Of a stretch of DNA of 62,132 nucleotides, positions 18,701-26,208 are shown piece by piece (within the stretch, counting starts at the first letter, position 1; every line of letters begins with the position of its first letter). Location of the stretch: positions 1 to 62,132 of the forward strand of contig QZKR01000058.1 in the NCBI GenBank assembly GCA_003598065.1. The letters are read 5' to 3'. The translations under genes and the position numbers were made by a program. The DNA comes from Myxococcales bacterium (GTDB taxonomy: Bacteria > Myxococcota_A > SURF-8). The notes below the pieces were generated by a model. That model saw only the letters and a program-made list of their open reading frames with translations, was not told the DNA's origin and made no database searches.

Positions 18701-18750
18701 TGTCGGTAGGGCTCGGGGCGCTGGAATCGGCCGTCTACGAATGGCAATAG
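15703..18750 (+). CDS. EGF-tethered GH13 alpha-amylase-family lipoprotein with CBM48-like domain
   Basis: A 1015-residue lipoprotein (lipobox FAAC). Six EGF-like modules fill about residues 30-310; three are of the laminin type with the CDRCAEGY motif. A CBM48/glycogen-binding-like domain follows (IRGEFNSWALSD...). The GH13 barrel begins near residue 500 (DGAMYFVLTDRFKDGD) and has all catalytic residues: Asp718 in GFRLDAVKH, Glu752 in VGETFTG and Asp825 in GNHD. It should hydrolyse alpha-1,4-glucans outside the cytoplasm, with the EGF array acting as a spacer from the membrane (inference). AAGGA precedes the ATG at 15703. It is first in a nine-gene collinear cluster. It shares the phrase YYGDE(I/Y)GMPGAGDPDN with the GH13 at 21879, suggesting duplication. 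Confidence 0.92.
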   Translation: MQRDSFAFLLMAMLCGVVFAACGEGFSESPAGGCETADCGPGQCAVQGGQAVCLCPSGYIADGLSCIPDPCDPDPCVYGICRISGASVFCQCDQGYGGELCDRCADGYHASGAVCLPGDPCDDDPCIFGLCSKVEGETVCTCDAGYAGDRCDRCAEGYHPENLACVSDGGVASCTPNPCIHGSCRDTPNGAACDCDPGYAGATCADCAEGYRPDGLACLPIPGDPCDPNPCGEPHQTQCLDNGGVAVCACDPGYVWDGAACAEQAGDPCEPNPCDELHKTVCVSVGGASGCLCDEGYRDNGDGECVEDATSIPTRVCGATVRYQSAGAGPIYIRGEFNSWALSDPLMKNGAVWELTIDDLAVGDYAYKLFDQSSNQWFLDPNNPYTKYVDGTPNSRLMIPDCDKPLLELDSQPQVEGGAIRFAVAASYGRSRFALDASTARAVRNGEALSDAFDPATGVFTINEDDLPNGKHTYRFEIADVQGNEAEPVTVPVWIEAAPFDWRDGAMYFVLTDRFKDGDSRNNAPTQDSQLDYKANWQGGDFAGVIDKIEDGYFTDMGINVLWISSPVMNTQGAFWGSDGHKYTGYHSYWPISTGWADEFSLPGVQPIEPHFGSLDEFKALVEAAHARGIRVIADFVANHVHSDSPVYTQHINESEPWFNWDGAPGTGYVCGWERPIECWFADYLPDFDYRSLEVMKLVMNHAVWLIRETGIDGFRLDAVKHMVLDFSQTLRAEIDAKIDTVDGIRFYMVGETFTGEGDGAKQTIKAYVGRQLLDGQFDFPLFWMAVKAFLRQETGLDGLRGFMDGNDGYYGPDAVMSNFMGNHDVARALSHAAGQIGDLWGNGAKEQGWSNPPQAPGGSDAYKKLRQAWTFLFTQNQIPLVYYGDEIGMPGAGDPDNRRFMRFGGDLSANERATLEHVRKVGQARRRHAALRTGQRQTLKVDGTYWAYVMKSGDDKVLVIFNRGNSRTETLNVGQSGMADGTYKDIFGGRTITVSGGSVSVGLGALESAVYEWQ

Positions 18751-18772
18751 CTCGGCGTGGAGCAAAAACAGC

Positions 18773-21700
18773 ATGGGGCGATGGACCATTATCGCGATTC
18801 TCATTCTCGGCCTCTCGGCCTGCGCAGACACGACCGGCGGCAGCGACGCGTCCGATCCCTGCACGGGCATAAGCTGTTCGGGGCAGGGCATTTGCTTCGG
18901 TCGCGGCGAAGAGACCTTCTGCCGTTGCAACGCCGGTTTCCACGCCGACGGCCTCGAATGTCTCGCCGATCTTTGCCGCGACGAACAGTGCGTCCATGGC
19001 CACTGTAAGGATTCGGCGACAAGCTCTGAATGTGTTTGCGACGAAGGCTACGCCGGCCCGCTCTGCGACGACTGCGCCGAGGGCTACGCCTGGGACGAGC
19101 TGCGTTGCACGCCGGCGGCGGGCTGCGCGGGAGTGGAATGCGGCCGTGGTGATTGCGTGGCTGAGGACGGCGCGGTGCGTTGCGACTGCGACGAAGGCTG
19201 GGCGGGCGACGCTTGCGAGCGTTGCGCCGACACCTACCATGAGGAAGCGGGGGAATGTTACGCCGATACGCCCTGCCGGCCCGATCCTTGCGCCCACGGG
19301 CGCTGCCGCGAAGCGGGCGAATCTTTCGTTTGCCAGTGCGACGCCGGATACGCCGGCGAGCGCTGCGACCAGTGCGCCGAAGGGTGGACGCCCGAAGGGC
19401 TCGTCTGCGCGCCGTCCTCAGGCGACCCCTGCGCCCCCAATCCGTGCAACGACCCGAATAAAACGCTCTGCGAAATCGTCGCCGGGCTTGCCGTCTGCCG
19501 CTGCGATGCGGGCTATCACGAGAACGATGGCGGGCAGTGTGTCGAGGACACAAGCTGCGATCCAGTGACGACTTGCTCCAGTCACGGCGCCTGCACGGGC
19601 AACGGTCTGGAATGCGCCTGCGAGGCGGGCTACGCCGGCGCAAACTGCAACATTTGTGCGGAAGGCTATGTCGCCCAGGACGATGTCTGCGTACCCGACG
19701 CGGACAATCCCTGCGTCGCCAAGCCCTGCACCGAACCTGACACGCAGTGCGTGGCCGACGGCGACAGCTACCGTTGCGAATGCGCACCCGGCTACGACGC
19801 GGGGGCCGGCGCGTGCGCGGCGCGTTGCGACGTCGATGCGGAGCGTTGCGCCTTCGCCAAGCCGAGCTTCGGCTATCTCGTTTCGGCCAACGGCTACGGC
19901 GCGGCGGTGGCCGACCTCGACGCCCGCAAGCTCGCCGATTTCTACGTCCATCCTTACAAAACGTGGGGACCGACGGAGCAGGGCGAGGCCCGGACGCGCG
20001 AAATGCTCTACGACAGCTATTTCGGCCTCCGTGCCGATGGCGCGGGGACGTGGCTCAACGAATTTCCGCTCGCCTATTCAGGCTATTACGGACAGGACGG
20101 CATCCTGCATTGGGTGCAGCAGATCGGCTCGTTGCGCGTCGAAACCTTCGCCTATGCGCCGTGGGAACTCGGCCGGCCGGCGGTGGTGATGCTCTGCCGT
20201 GTCACCAACACGGGAGATGCGCCGCAGACGGTTTCGATCTATTCGCTTCACAATTATTATGTCGGCCGCACCGATAGCCCGAGCGATCCCACGCCGGATA
20301 ACGCCGGCGAGCGAATCGTTTATCAGCCGGCGAGCGGCGCTTATCTGGAAACGGGACCTGGCGGGGCCTTGGTCCATTATCCGCTCGGCGCGCCCTCGCG
20401 CCACGGCACGAACAGCGTTGCCGAGGCCGATCCCTGGCAACGCCTGCGCAACGAACAGGATCTCGGCGACGAAAGAGACTCCGGCGTGGGAGCCAACAAG
20501 GTTTGCGGCTTCCAAACCGATCTGACGCTCGAAGCGGGCGCGACGGGCTGGGCCGGCGTCGTCAGCGCCTTCGAGGCCGACGGAACGCTCGGCGCGGCGC
20601 TTGCGGCAGACGTGGAGGAAGCTTTCGCGGGGCTGGCGTCGGACGCCGTGCTGGCGCGCGCCCGCGCCGAATGGGACGCCTGGCGCACGCCGCCGCCGCC
20701 GGGGCTCTCCGCCGCCGAGCGCTGGGTGTATCGCGTCGGCGAGGCCGTTCTGCGCATGGGGCAGGTGTGGGAACCGAACGGGGGTGGCTATGCGCCGCAC
20801 GGCCAGATCCTCGCCGCGCTCTGGCCCGGCGAGTGGGCGACAACCTGGATTCGCGACATGAGCTATGCCGCCGTGGCGCTCGCCAAGAGCGGCCATCAGG
20901 CCGAAGCGAAGGCGGCGCTGGAGTTCGTGCTGACCGCCGATGCGGGGTATTACCAAACCGAGGTCGGCGAGGATTATCAAGTTTCCGTCTGCCGCTACTA
21001 CGGCAACGGCCGCGAGGAATCGGACAGCAACGAGAACGGCCCGAACATCGAGTTCGACGGCTTCGGCCTCTTCCTCTGGGCGCTCGGCGAATACCTTGAC
21101 GCTGGCGGCGACACCGCCTTTCTCACCGAAAACTGGGAGCTTGTCGCCGGCAAGGTGGGCGATGTTCTGGCGGCGCTGACCGCCGCCAACGGCATGATCC
21201 AAGCGGACAGCTCCATCTGGGAGACGCACTGGAACGGCAAGCAGAAGCAGTACGTCTACACCTCGCTGGCCACCGCGCGCGGCCTTTGCGACGCCTCGCG
21301 CCTCGCCGTTCAAGTGGGAGACGACGCGCGTCGGGACGCTTGGCAAGCCGAGGCGCAAGGCATCCTGGCCGGCATCGCCGCCAACGCGCTCGACGGCGGT
21401 TTTATCGTGCAGAGCGTGGAGGAGTACGAAAGCGGCGCGGGTTACGTCGATGCGGCCGTCGTCGAGGCATTCAACTGGGGGCTCTTCGATCCGGCCGGCA
21501 ACGTGGCGCAGGCCACCTTCGAACGGCTGGACGACGCCTTGAAGGTGGCGCACGGGTACGGTTACATGCGCAACGACGACGGCGGCGCTTACGATTCGCG
21601 CGAGTGGGTGTTCATCGATCTGCGCCTGGCGCACGCCTGGCGCGAGGCGGGGCGAAGCGCCTCCGCCGATCTGCTCGACGACTGGATCACCGCCCAGGGC

Positions 21701-21886
21701 GTGAACAACCTCGGGCTGCTGGCGGAACTGCACCATCCGGAGAGCGGCGACTATCTGCTGTGGTCCGGGCGCTACGGGATGGGTTCGGCGCCGATGGTCG
21801 GCTTCGGCGCGGGGGCTTATCTGCTCAACGCCTGGCAACGCGCGGCGGGGAGCGATCCGCCGGCCGGCTGCGGGCTGGATGAGTAG
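18773..21886 (+). CDS. EGF-tethered GH15-like glucoamylase lipoprotein
   Basis: A 1037-residue lipoprotein (ILGLSAC). Seven EGF-like modules occupy about residues 25-355. A beta-sandwich domain (GYLVSANGYGAAVADLD) then leads into an (alpha/alpha)6 barrel with the GH15 hallmark PGEWATTWIRDMSY. By analogy with GH15 the general acid is Glu817 (SSIWETHW) and the base Glu985 (LLAELHHP); these assignments are from motif position, not alignment. GH15 enzymes release glucose from the non-reducing ends of alpha-glucans or dextrins; glucodextranase activity is an alternative. The gene starts 22 bp after the GH13 gene, with GGAG about 10 bp upstream. The C-terminal barrel is complete. Confidence 0.85.
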   Translation: MGRWTIIAILILGLSACADTTGGSDASDPCTGISCSGQGICFGRGEETFCRCNAGFHADGLECLADLCRDEQCVHGHCKDSATSSECVCDEGYAGPLCDDCAEGYAWDELRCTPAAGCAGVECGRGDCVAEDGAVRCDCDEGWAGDACERCADTYHEEAGECYADTPCRPDPCAHGRCREAGESFVCQCDAGYAGERCDQCAEGWTPEGLVCAPSSGDPCAPNPCNDPNKTLCEIVAGLAVCRCDAGYHENDGGQCVEDTSCDPVTTCSSHGACTGNGLECACEAGYAGANCNICAEGYVAQDDVCVPDADNPCVAKPCTEPDTQCVADGDSYRCECAPGYDAGAGACAARCDVDAERCAFAKPSFGYLVSANGYGAAVADLDARKLADFYVHPYKTWGPTEQGEARTREMLYDSYFGLRADGAGTWLNEFPLAYSGYYGQDGILHWVQQIGSLRVETFAYAPWELGRPAVVMLCRVTNTGDAPQTVSIYSLHNYYVGRTDSPSDPTPDNAGERIVYQPASGAYLETGPGGALVHYPLGAPSRHGTNSVAEADPWQRLRNEQDLGDERDSGVGANKVCGFQTDLTLEAGATGWAGVVSAFEADGTLGAALAADVEEAFAGLASDAVLARARAEWDAWRTPPPPGLSAAERWVYRVGEAVLRMGQVWEPNGGGYAPHGQILAALWPGEWATTWIRDMSYAAVALAKSGHQAEAKAALEFVLTADAGYYQTEVGEDYQVSVCRYYGNGREESDSNENGPNIEFDGFGLFLWALGEYLDAGGDTAFLTENWELVAGKVGDVLAALTAANGMIQADSSIWETHWNGKQKQYVYTSLATARGLCDASRLAVQVGDDARRDAWQAEAQGILAGIAANALDGGFIVQSVEEYESGAGYVDAAVVEAFNWGLFDPAGNVAQATFERLDDALKVAHGYGYMRNDDGGAYDSREWVFIDLRLAHAWREAGRSASADLLDDWITAQGVNNLGLLAELHHPESGDYLLWSGRYGMGSAPMVGFGAGAYLLNAWQRAAGSDPPAGCGLDE

Positions 21887-24044
21887 AGCGGACGCCGCCA
21901 TGCGTGTGGGTCCCGCTGCTTTTGCGGTTGCGATTCTCGTTTGCGGGATCGGCTGCGGGACGAACCCCGAGGAGACGGTTTATCCGCGCCTCGATTGTCA
22001 GGCGACGTTTCGGTACGAGGGGAAAGAGGATACCCAACAGGTGAGCGTAATCGGCGAGTTCAACGACTGGCGTTCCGAAGGCTGGGAGCTGGCGCGCGGC
22101 GAAAGCTCCGCGACCTTCGAAGGGACGTTCACCATCGGCGGCGGGCGCTGGGCGTATCGCTTTCTCGTCGATGACGAGGAAATTCTCGACCCGGACAATC
22201 CGCTCACGGTCTTCGGGCGCGACGGCCGGGAGCACAGCGCGCTGATGCAGACCGATTGCACTCGGCCGGGATGGAGCGTCGCGACCAGCGGCATGGCGGG
22301 CGACGATTACGAGGCCGAACTGATTTTCTACCGTTCGCTTGAGGGTCCGGCCATCGATCCCGCCTCCGTGCGGGCCGTCGTTGATGGCCGGGAGGCGGCG
22401 GAAGCCGAGATTCGGCCCGACAGCGGAGAGGTGAAAATTCGCTACAAACCATCGCCCGGCAAACATCTGTTGCGCGTAAACGGAGCGGACCAGGCCGGCC
22501 AGGCGGCGGACGAACTGCTGCTGCCGTTCTGGGCCGAGCCCGAAGCGTTCGACTGGCGCGATGCCGTTATTTATCAGATCGTCGTCGATCGCTTCCGCCA
22601 AGGCGGCGGCGCGCTCGACGAGTCGGCCGGCATCACCCGCCGCATGGGCGGCGATTACGCCGGCGTCGTCGAGACGATCGAAAGCGGCTATTTAGGAGCG
22701 CTCGGCGTGAACGCGCTGTGGATCTCGCCGGCCTATGTCAACGCCGCTGGTCTCTGGCCGGGCTTCGACGGCCGCGAATACGAGTCGTATCATGGTTACT
22801 GGCCGGTCGCCTCGCGCGCCGTCGAAACGCGTTTCGGCGGCGAGGCCGGATTGGCGGCGCTGGTCGAGGCGGCGCACGCGCAGGGGCTGAGAGTGATCCT
22901 CGACGTCGTGCCGAATCACGTTCACATCGACCATCCCGATTGGAATGAGCGCCGCCGGGAATGGTTCACGCATCCCGAGATCGATTGCGTCTGCGGACGG
23001 GAATGCAGCTGGCAGAGCGACATCGAGCATTGCTGGTTCACGGACTATCTGCCCGATTTCGATTGGACGAAGGCCGCCGTGCTCGACCACGTCGTGCCCG
23101 ACGCGATATGGTGGCTCGGCGCCTTCAACCTCGACGGGCTGCGCATCGACGCCGTGCCGATGATGCCGAGGCTCGTGACGCGCCATCTGCGCTATCGGGC
23201 GGACCGGAGTTTCGGCCAGGGCGGCGAGCCCGTATTTCTCATCGGCGAAACCTTCACCGGCGGCCAGGGGCGGCCGCAGATCCGCCGCTACCTCGGGCCG
23301 CAGGGACTATCGGGGCAGTTCGACTTTCCGATCATGTGGACGCTGCGGACCGTGGTAGGGCAGGGCGAGGGCGAAATGGGCGACGTGCTCGACGAAGTGA
23401 AGGCGAGCGCGGCGAGCTGGGAAGGCTCCGGCGCGGTGATGGGGCTGATCCTCGGCAATCACGACGTGCCGCGCTTCCTTTCCCTGGCCAACGGCGAAGG
23501 CGACGATGCCTTCCATCCGCCCGCCGCGCCCGCCACACGCGAACCCTATCAGCGGCTGGCCGTCGCCTTCGCTTTCCTGCTGACCCTGCCCGGCGCGCCC
23601 GTGGTTTATTACGGCGACGAATACGGCATGCCCGGCGCGGGCGACCCGGACAATCGCCGCCCGATGCGTTTCGCCGGTGAATGGAACGACAATGAGGCGT
23701 GGCTCTACGAACAGGCGTCGCACTTGGGGCGCTTGCGGCGAGAGGTTTCGGCCTTCCGGCGGGGGGCGTGGACGGAGTTGTGGCGGCACGACGACGCGAC
23801 GGCCTATTTCATCAGCGATCAACCAAACAGCGCAGCGCTTGTCGTCCTGTCGCGTGGTCGCAAGGCGATACGCGCCGAATTCGATGTGGCGTCGGAAATC
23901 GACGCGGGAGAACTCGCCAGTTGGCGGGACTGCTTCGGGGGAGACTATGTGGTGTCCGACGGGATTTTTTCGACGACGCTTCCGCCTTACGGCATGATGA
24001 TTCTAACCGACAGGATTGCTTGCGATGAAACCGCTGCAAATTAG
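21879..24044 (+). CDS. GH13 lipoprotein with CBM48-like N-terminal domain
   Basis: A 721-residue lipoprotein (lipobox CGIGC) lacking EGF modules. Residues 40-120 form a CBM48-like glycogen-binding domain (VIGEFNDWRSEG). A linker beta domain precedes the GH13 barrel from about residue 225 (DAVIYQIVVDRF). Catalytic residues are Asp424 (GLRIDAV), Glu457 (IGETFTGG) and Asp529 (GNHDVPRF). The ATG at 21879 overlaps the preceding stop by 8 bp; an alternative ATG at 21900 gives a more compact signal peptide. It resembles the first GH13 enzyme closely around GMPGAGDPDNRR and so is probably a paralogue with different chain-length or branch preference (inference). Its end overlaps the next gene by 20 bp. 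Confidence 0.9.
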   Translation: MSRADAAMRVGPAAFAVAILVCGIGCGTNPEETVYPRLDCQATFRYEGKEDTQQVSVIGEFNDWRSEGWELARGESSATFEGTFTIGGGRWAYRFLVDDEEILDPDNPLTVFGRDGREHSALMQTDCTRPGWSVATSGMAGDDYEAELIFYRSLEGPAIDPASVRAVVDGREAAEAEIRPDSGEVKIRYKPSPGKHLLRVNGADQAGQAADELLLPFWAEPEAFDWRDAVIYQIVVDRFRQGGGALDESAGITRRMGGDYAGVVETIESGYLGALGVNALWISPAYVNAAGLWPGFDGREYESYHGYWPVASRAVETRFGGEAGLAALVEAAHAQGLRVILDVVPNHVHIDHPDWNERRREWFTHPEIDCVCGRECSWQSDIEHCWFTDYLPDFDWTKAAVLDHVVPDAIWWLGAFNLDGLRIDAVPMMPRLVTRHLRYRADRSFGQGGEPVFLIGETFTGGQGRPQIRRYLGPQGLSGQFDFPIMWTLRTVVGQGEGEMGDVLDEVKASAASWEGSGAVMGLILGNHDVPRFLSLANGEGDDAFHPPAAPATREPYQRLAVAFAFLLTLPGAPVVYYGDEYGMPGAGDPDNRRPMRFAGEWNDNEAWLYEQASHLGRLRREVSAFRRGAWTELWRHDDATAYFISDQPNSAALVVLSRGRKAIRAEFDVASEIDAGELASWRDCFGGDYVVSDGIFSTTLPPYGMMILTDRIACDETAAN

Positions 24045-24552
24045 CGCCGTCCCGATGGCGTGTGTGGTCGGCTTGATCCTCGCCTTGCTGGTGTTTGGCT
24101 GTGGCGACGGGGGAGGCGAGGGAGAGGACGGCGACCTGGCCGACGGTGACGGCGATGCCGAGGAAGACGAAGCCTGGAATCCCGACGACAGCGACAGCGA
24201 CGCTTGCTCGGGATACGGTTACGGCGGCGAGTGCGAACCTTCCACCGGCCTAGACTGCACGCAAGACCCCTGCGCCTTCGGAAGCTGCGTAGAGCGAAAC
24301 GGCGTCGGCGTTTGCGAATGCGAGGCGGGCTACGCCGGCGAGTTGTGCGACCGCTGCGCCGAAGGCTACGCGCCAAGCGGCCTGCGCTGCATCCGCGCCG
24401 ACGCCTGCCTCGATTACCCCTGCGTCTGGGGAACCTGCCTCGTCATCAACGACGAGCCCGTCTGCCAGTGCGACGAAGGCTATGCCGGCGCGCTCTGCGA
24501 CGCCTGCGCCGAGGGCCACCATGTTGAAAATCTCCGCTGCGTGGCGGATTGA
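24025..24552 (+). CDS. Small lipoprotein with two EGF-like modules
   Basis: A 175-residue lipoprotein (lipobox LVFGC). After the Cys comes an acidic D-G-D linker of about 40 residues, then two EGF-like modules of the laminin type (CEAGYAGELCDRCAEGYAP and a second copy). There is no catalytic domain. The modules are near copies of those on the two upstream hydrolases, so it may be a stand-alone docking or spacing protein, or a hydrolase gene that lost its enzyme domain. AGGA sits about nine bases before the ATG at 24025, inside the end of the previous gene, implying translational coupling. No function is known. Confidence 0.75.
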   Translation: MKPLQISAVPMACVVGLILALLVFGCGDGGGEGEDGDLADGDGDAEEDEAWNPDDSDSDACSGYGYGGECEPSTGLDCTQDPCAFGSCVERNGVGVCECEAGYAGELCDRCAEGYAPSGLRCIRADACLDYPCVWGTCLVINDEPVCQCDEGYAGALCDACAEGHHVENLRCVAD

Positions 24553-24562
24553 AGGAGGCGGC

Positions 24563-26197
24563 ATGCGACGACGCTTCGGGGAAGGTTGGATCGCCCTGCC
24601 GATTTTTAGGATGTCTATAAAAATGGATAGGTGCCTTTCCGTCACCCCCGCGAAAGCGGGGGTCCAGATCGAAAAGACTTGGATTCCCGCTTGCGCGGGA
24701 ATGACAACTTTTGAGCATGGCGTTATTTTGTTGGGGACTCTTATATTATTTTTGCTGTCGTCTCCAGCACTGGCCAGCGAAGAGGCTGATAGCGAAGAAG
24801 CGGCGACGACGGCAGAAGACGAGAGCACCGCGGATGGCGAGAAGCCGGTCGAGCCAGCCGCGCATCCGGAGGACGGTTTTCATTTTGGCACTTACGGCCG
24901 CGTGCAGGCAAGTTCCGACTTCGACGGCCGCCTGGGCGACAACACCAACATCGTCGCCCACGGCGCGCGGCTGATGGAAGGCCCTTACGTCGAACTCGAT
25001 TTCGGCTACACGAAACACACCGACGACGATTTCGGCGTGCGCGTGCTGACGACGCTCGCCCTCTTCGGCGATGTCCTTCACTACACCGGCGAGGTCGAGC
25101 AGCTCATCGCGTTGCGCAACCTTTACGCCGAGGTCGAACATTTTCTGCCCACCGACCTTCGGGTATGGATCGGCTCGCGCATGTATCGCGGCGACGACGT
25201 CTACCTGCTCGATTTCTGGCCGCTCGACAATCTCAACACCTACGGCGGCGGCGTGCAGTGGGACGGTTACGGCCTGCGGTTCCAGTGGCACATGGGCGTC
25301 AACCGGCTGCTCAACAAAAACAACCTGCGCACAATCCAGACGCCGGCGACCTTCGGCGCGGATGAAATCACGGTGATGGAGCGCCAGAAGCTCATTACCT
25401 CGCTGAAGGCGACCTACTTCGCGTTCAAGGTCGCCGAGAAGCTGTCGCTCAAGGCGTCGCTCTATGGCGAGTTCCACCATCTGCCGACGGGCGAGTACGA
25501 ATACAGCGACGAGGACGCGGCGTATTTTGAACAATTCGGTCTGGAGACGGACGCCGATTTCAAGCGGGATCTGCCGGCCGACAACGGTTTTGTCGTCGGC
25601 GCGCAGCTCGGACTATGGGACTTCAGCCCAAGCTCGCATCTGAATCTGTTCTTCCGCTACGCGCGCGATCTGGCCGCCTATGGCGAGTGGGCGCTGCCCT
25701 GGGGACTGGCGTCCGACCGCACCACGTCGAGCGCGCAGGAGTTCGTGATGGCCTACGCGCTGAACTGGGAAAGCCATTCGGTGGGCCTGCTCTCGGGCGG
25801 CTACGCGCGTTATTTCGAAGACGCCGACGCGGAGCGCTACGACCTCGACGATTATTGGGAGGGCATCCTCTCCATGCGGCCGGCGATTTTCGTCACCCGC
25901 CACTATCATCAGATGTTCGAGATCTCCCATCAGTGGAAACGCCCCAACGGACTGGCGGAGGAGACGCAGCAACATCTCGTGCCGCAGGTCGTGCAGCTTT
26001 CCGTCATCCCCGCTTTGTCGCTGGATCGCGGCATGTATCAGCGGCCGCAACTCAGGCTCGTCTATACGGCGAGCTATCTGAACGGCGCGGCGCGCCAGCT
26101 TTATCCGGCCTGGGATAGCGCGCGCGACCGGGCCTGGCATCACTTTTTCGGCGCGCAGGCGGAATGGTGGCTGGACAGCGCCACCTACAAGCCGTGA
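24563..26197 (+). CDS. LamB-type carbohydrate porin with a repeat-disrupted signal region
   Basis: The mature part (from about SEEADSEE) is a roughly 470-residue outer-membrane barrel opening GFHFGTYGRVQASSDF and containing VWIGSRMYRGDDVYLLDFW, typical of LamB/maltoporin-like sugar porins. It would admit maltodextrins to the periplasm. Two starts are possible. ATG 24563 has an excellent AAGGAGG and gives 544 residues with a roughly 50-residue extension before the hydrophobic core VILLGTLILFLLSSPALA. ATG 24701 lies inside an inserted inverted repeat, gives a compact signal peptide, but has only GCGGGA upstream. I annotate the first because neighbouring genes use the same GAAGGAGGCG site. The gap to the preceding gene is 10 bp. 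Confidence 0.8.
   Translation: MRRRFGEGWIALPIFRMSIKMDRCLSVTPAKAGVQIEKTWIPACAGMTTFEHGVILLGTLILFLLSSPALASEEADSEEAATTAEDESTADGEKPVEPAAHPEDGFHFGTYGRVQASSDFDGRLGDNTNIVAHGARLMEGPYVELDFGYTKHTDDDFGVRVLTTLALFGDVLHYTGEVEQLIALRNLYAEVEHFLPTDLRVWIGSRMYRGDDVYLLDFWPLDNLNTYGGGVQWDGYGLRFQWHMGVNRLLNKNNLRTIQTPATFGADEITVMERQKLITSLKATYFAFKVAEKLSLKASLYGEFHHLPTGEYEYSDEDAAYFEQFGLETDADFKRDLPADNGFVVGAQLGLWDFSPSSHLNLFFRYARDLAAYGEWALPWGLASDRTTSSAQEFVMAYALNWESHSVGLLSGGYARYFEDADAERYDLDDYWEGILSMRPAIFVTRHYHQMFEISHQWKRPNGLAEETQQHLVPQVVQLSVIPALSLDRGMYQRPQLRLVYTASYLNGAARQLYPAWDSARDRAWHHFFGAQAEWWLDSATYKP
24641..24705. repeat. REP-like dispersed inverted repeat in the porin signal region
   Basis: GTCA at 24641 and TGAC at 24702-24705 bound two hairpins, CCCCCGC-gaaa-GCGGGGG and TTCCCGC-ttgc-GCGGGAA, joined by a spacer of about 18 bp. 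Translated in the porin frame it reads VTPAKAGVQ...WIPACAGMT, strings known from a widespread proteobacterial intergenic repeat. Here it is in frame with coding sequence. No clear target duplication is visible. Confidence 0.85.
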
Positions 26198-26208
26198 AGG
26201 AGGCGACA

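Noticed and set aside
20078..21901. 607-codon minus-strand frame opposite the GH15-like gene
   Set aside because: Arg/Ala-rich shadow without family similarity; GH15 motifs are on the plus strand.
24482..24562. Porin gene start further upstream at 24482
   Set aside because: This part overlaps the EGF lipoprotein gene in another frame and lacks a ribosome site; AAGGAGG lies just before 24563.
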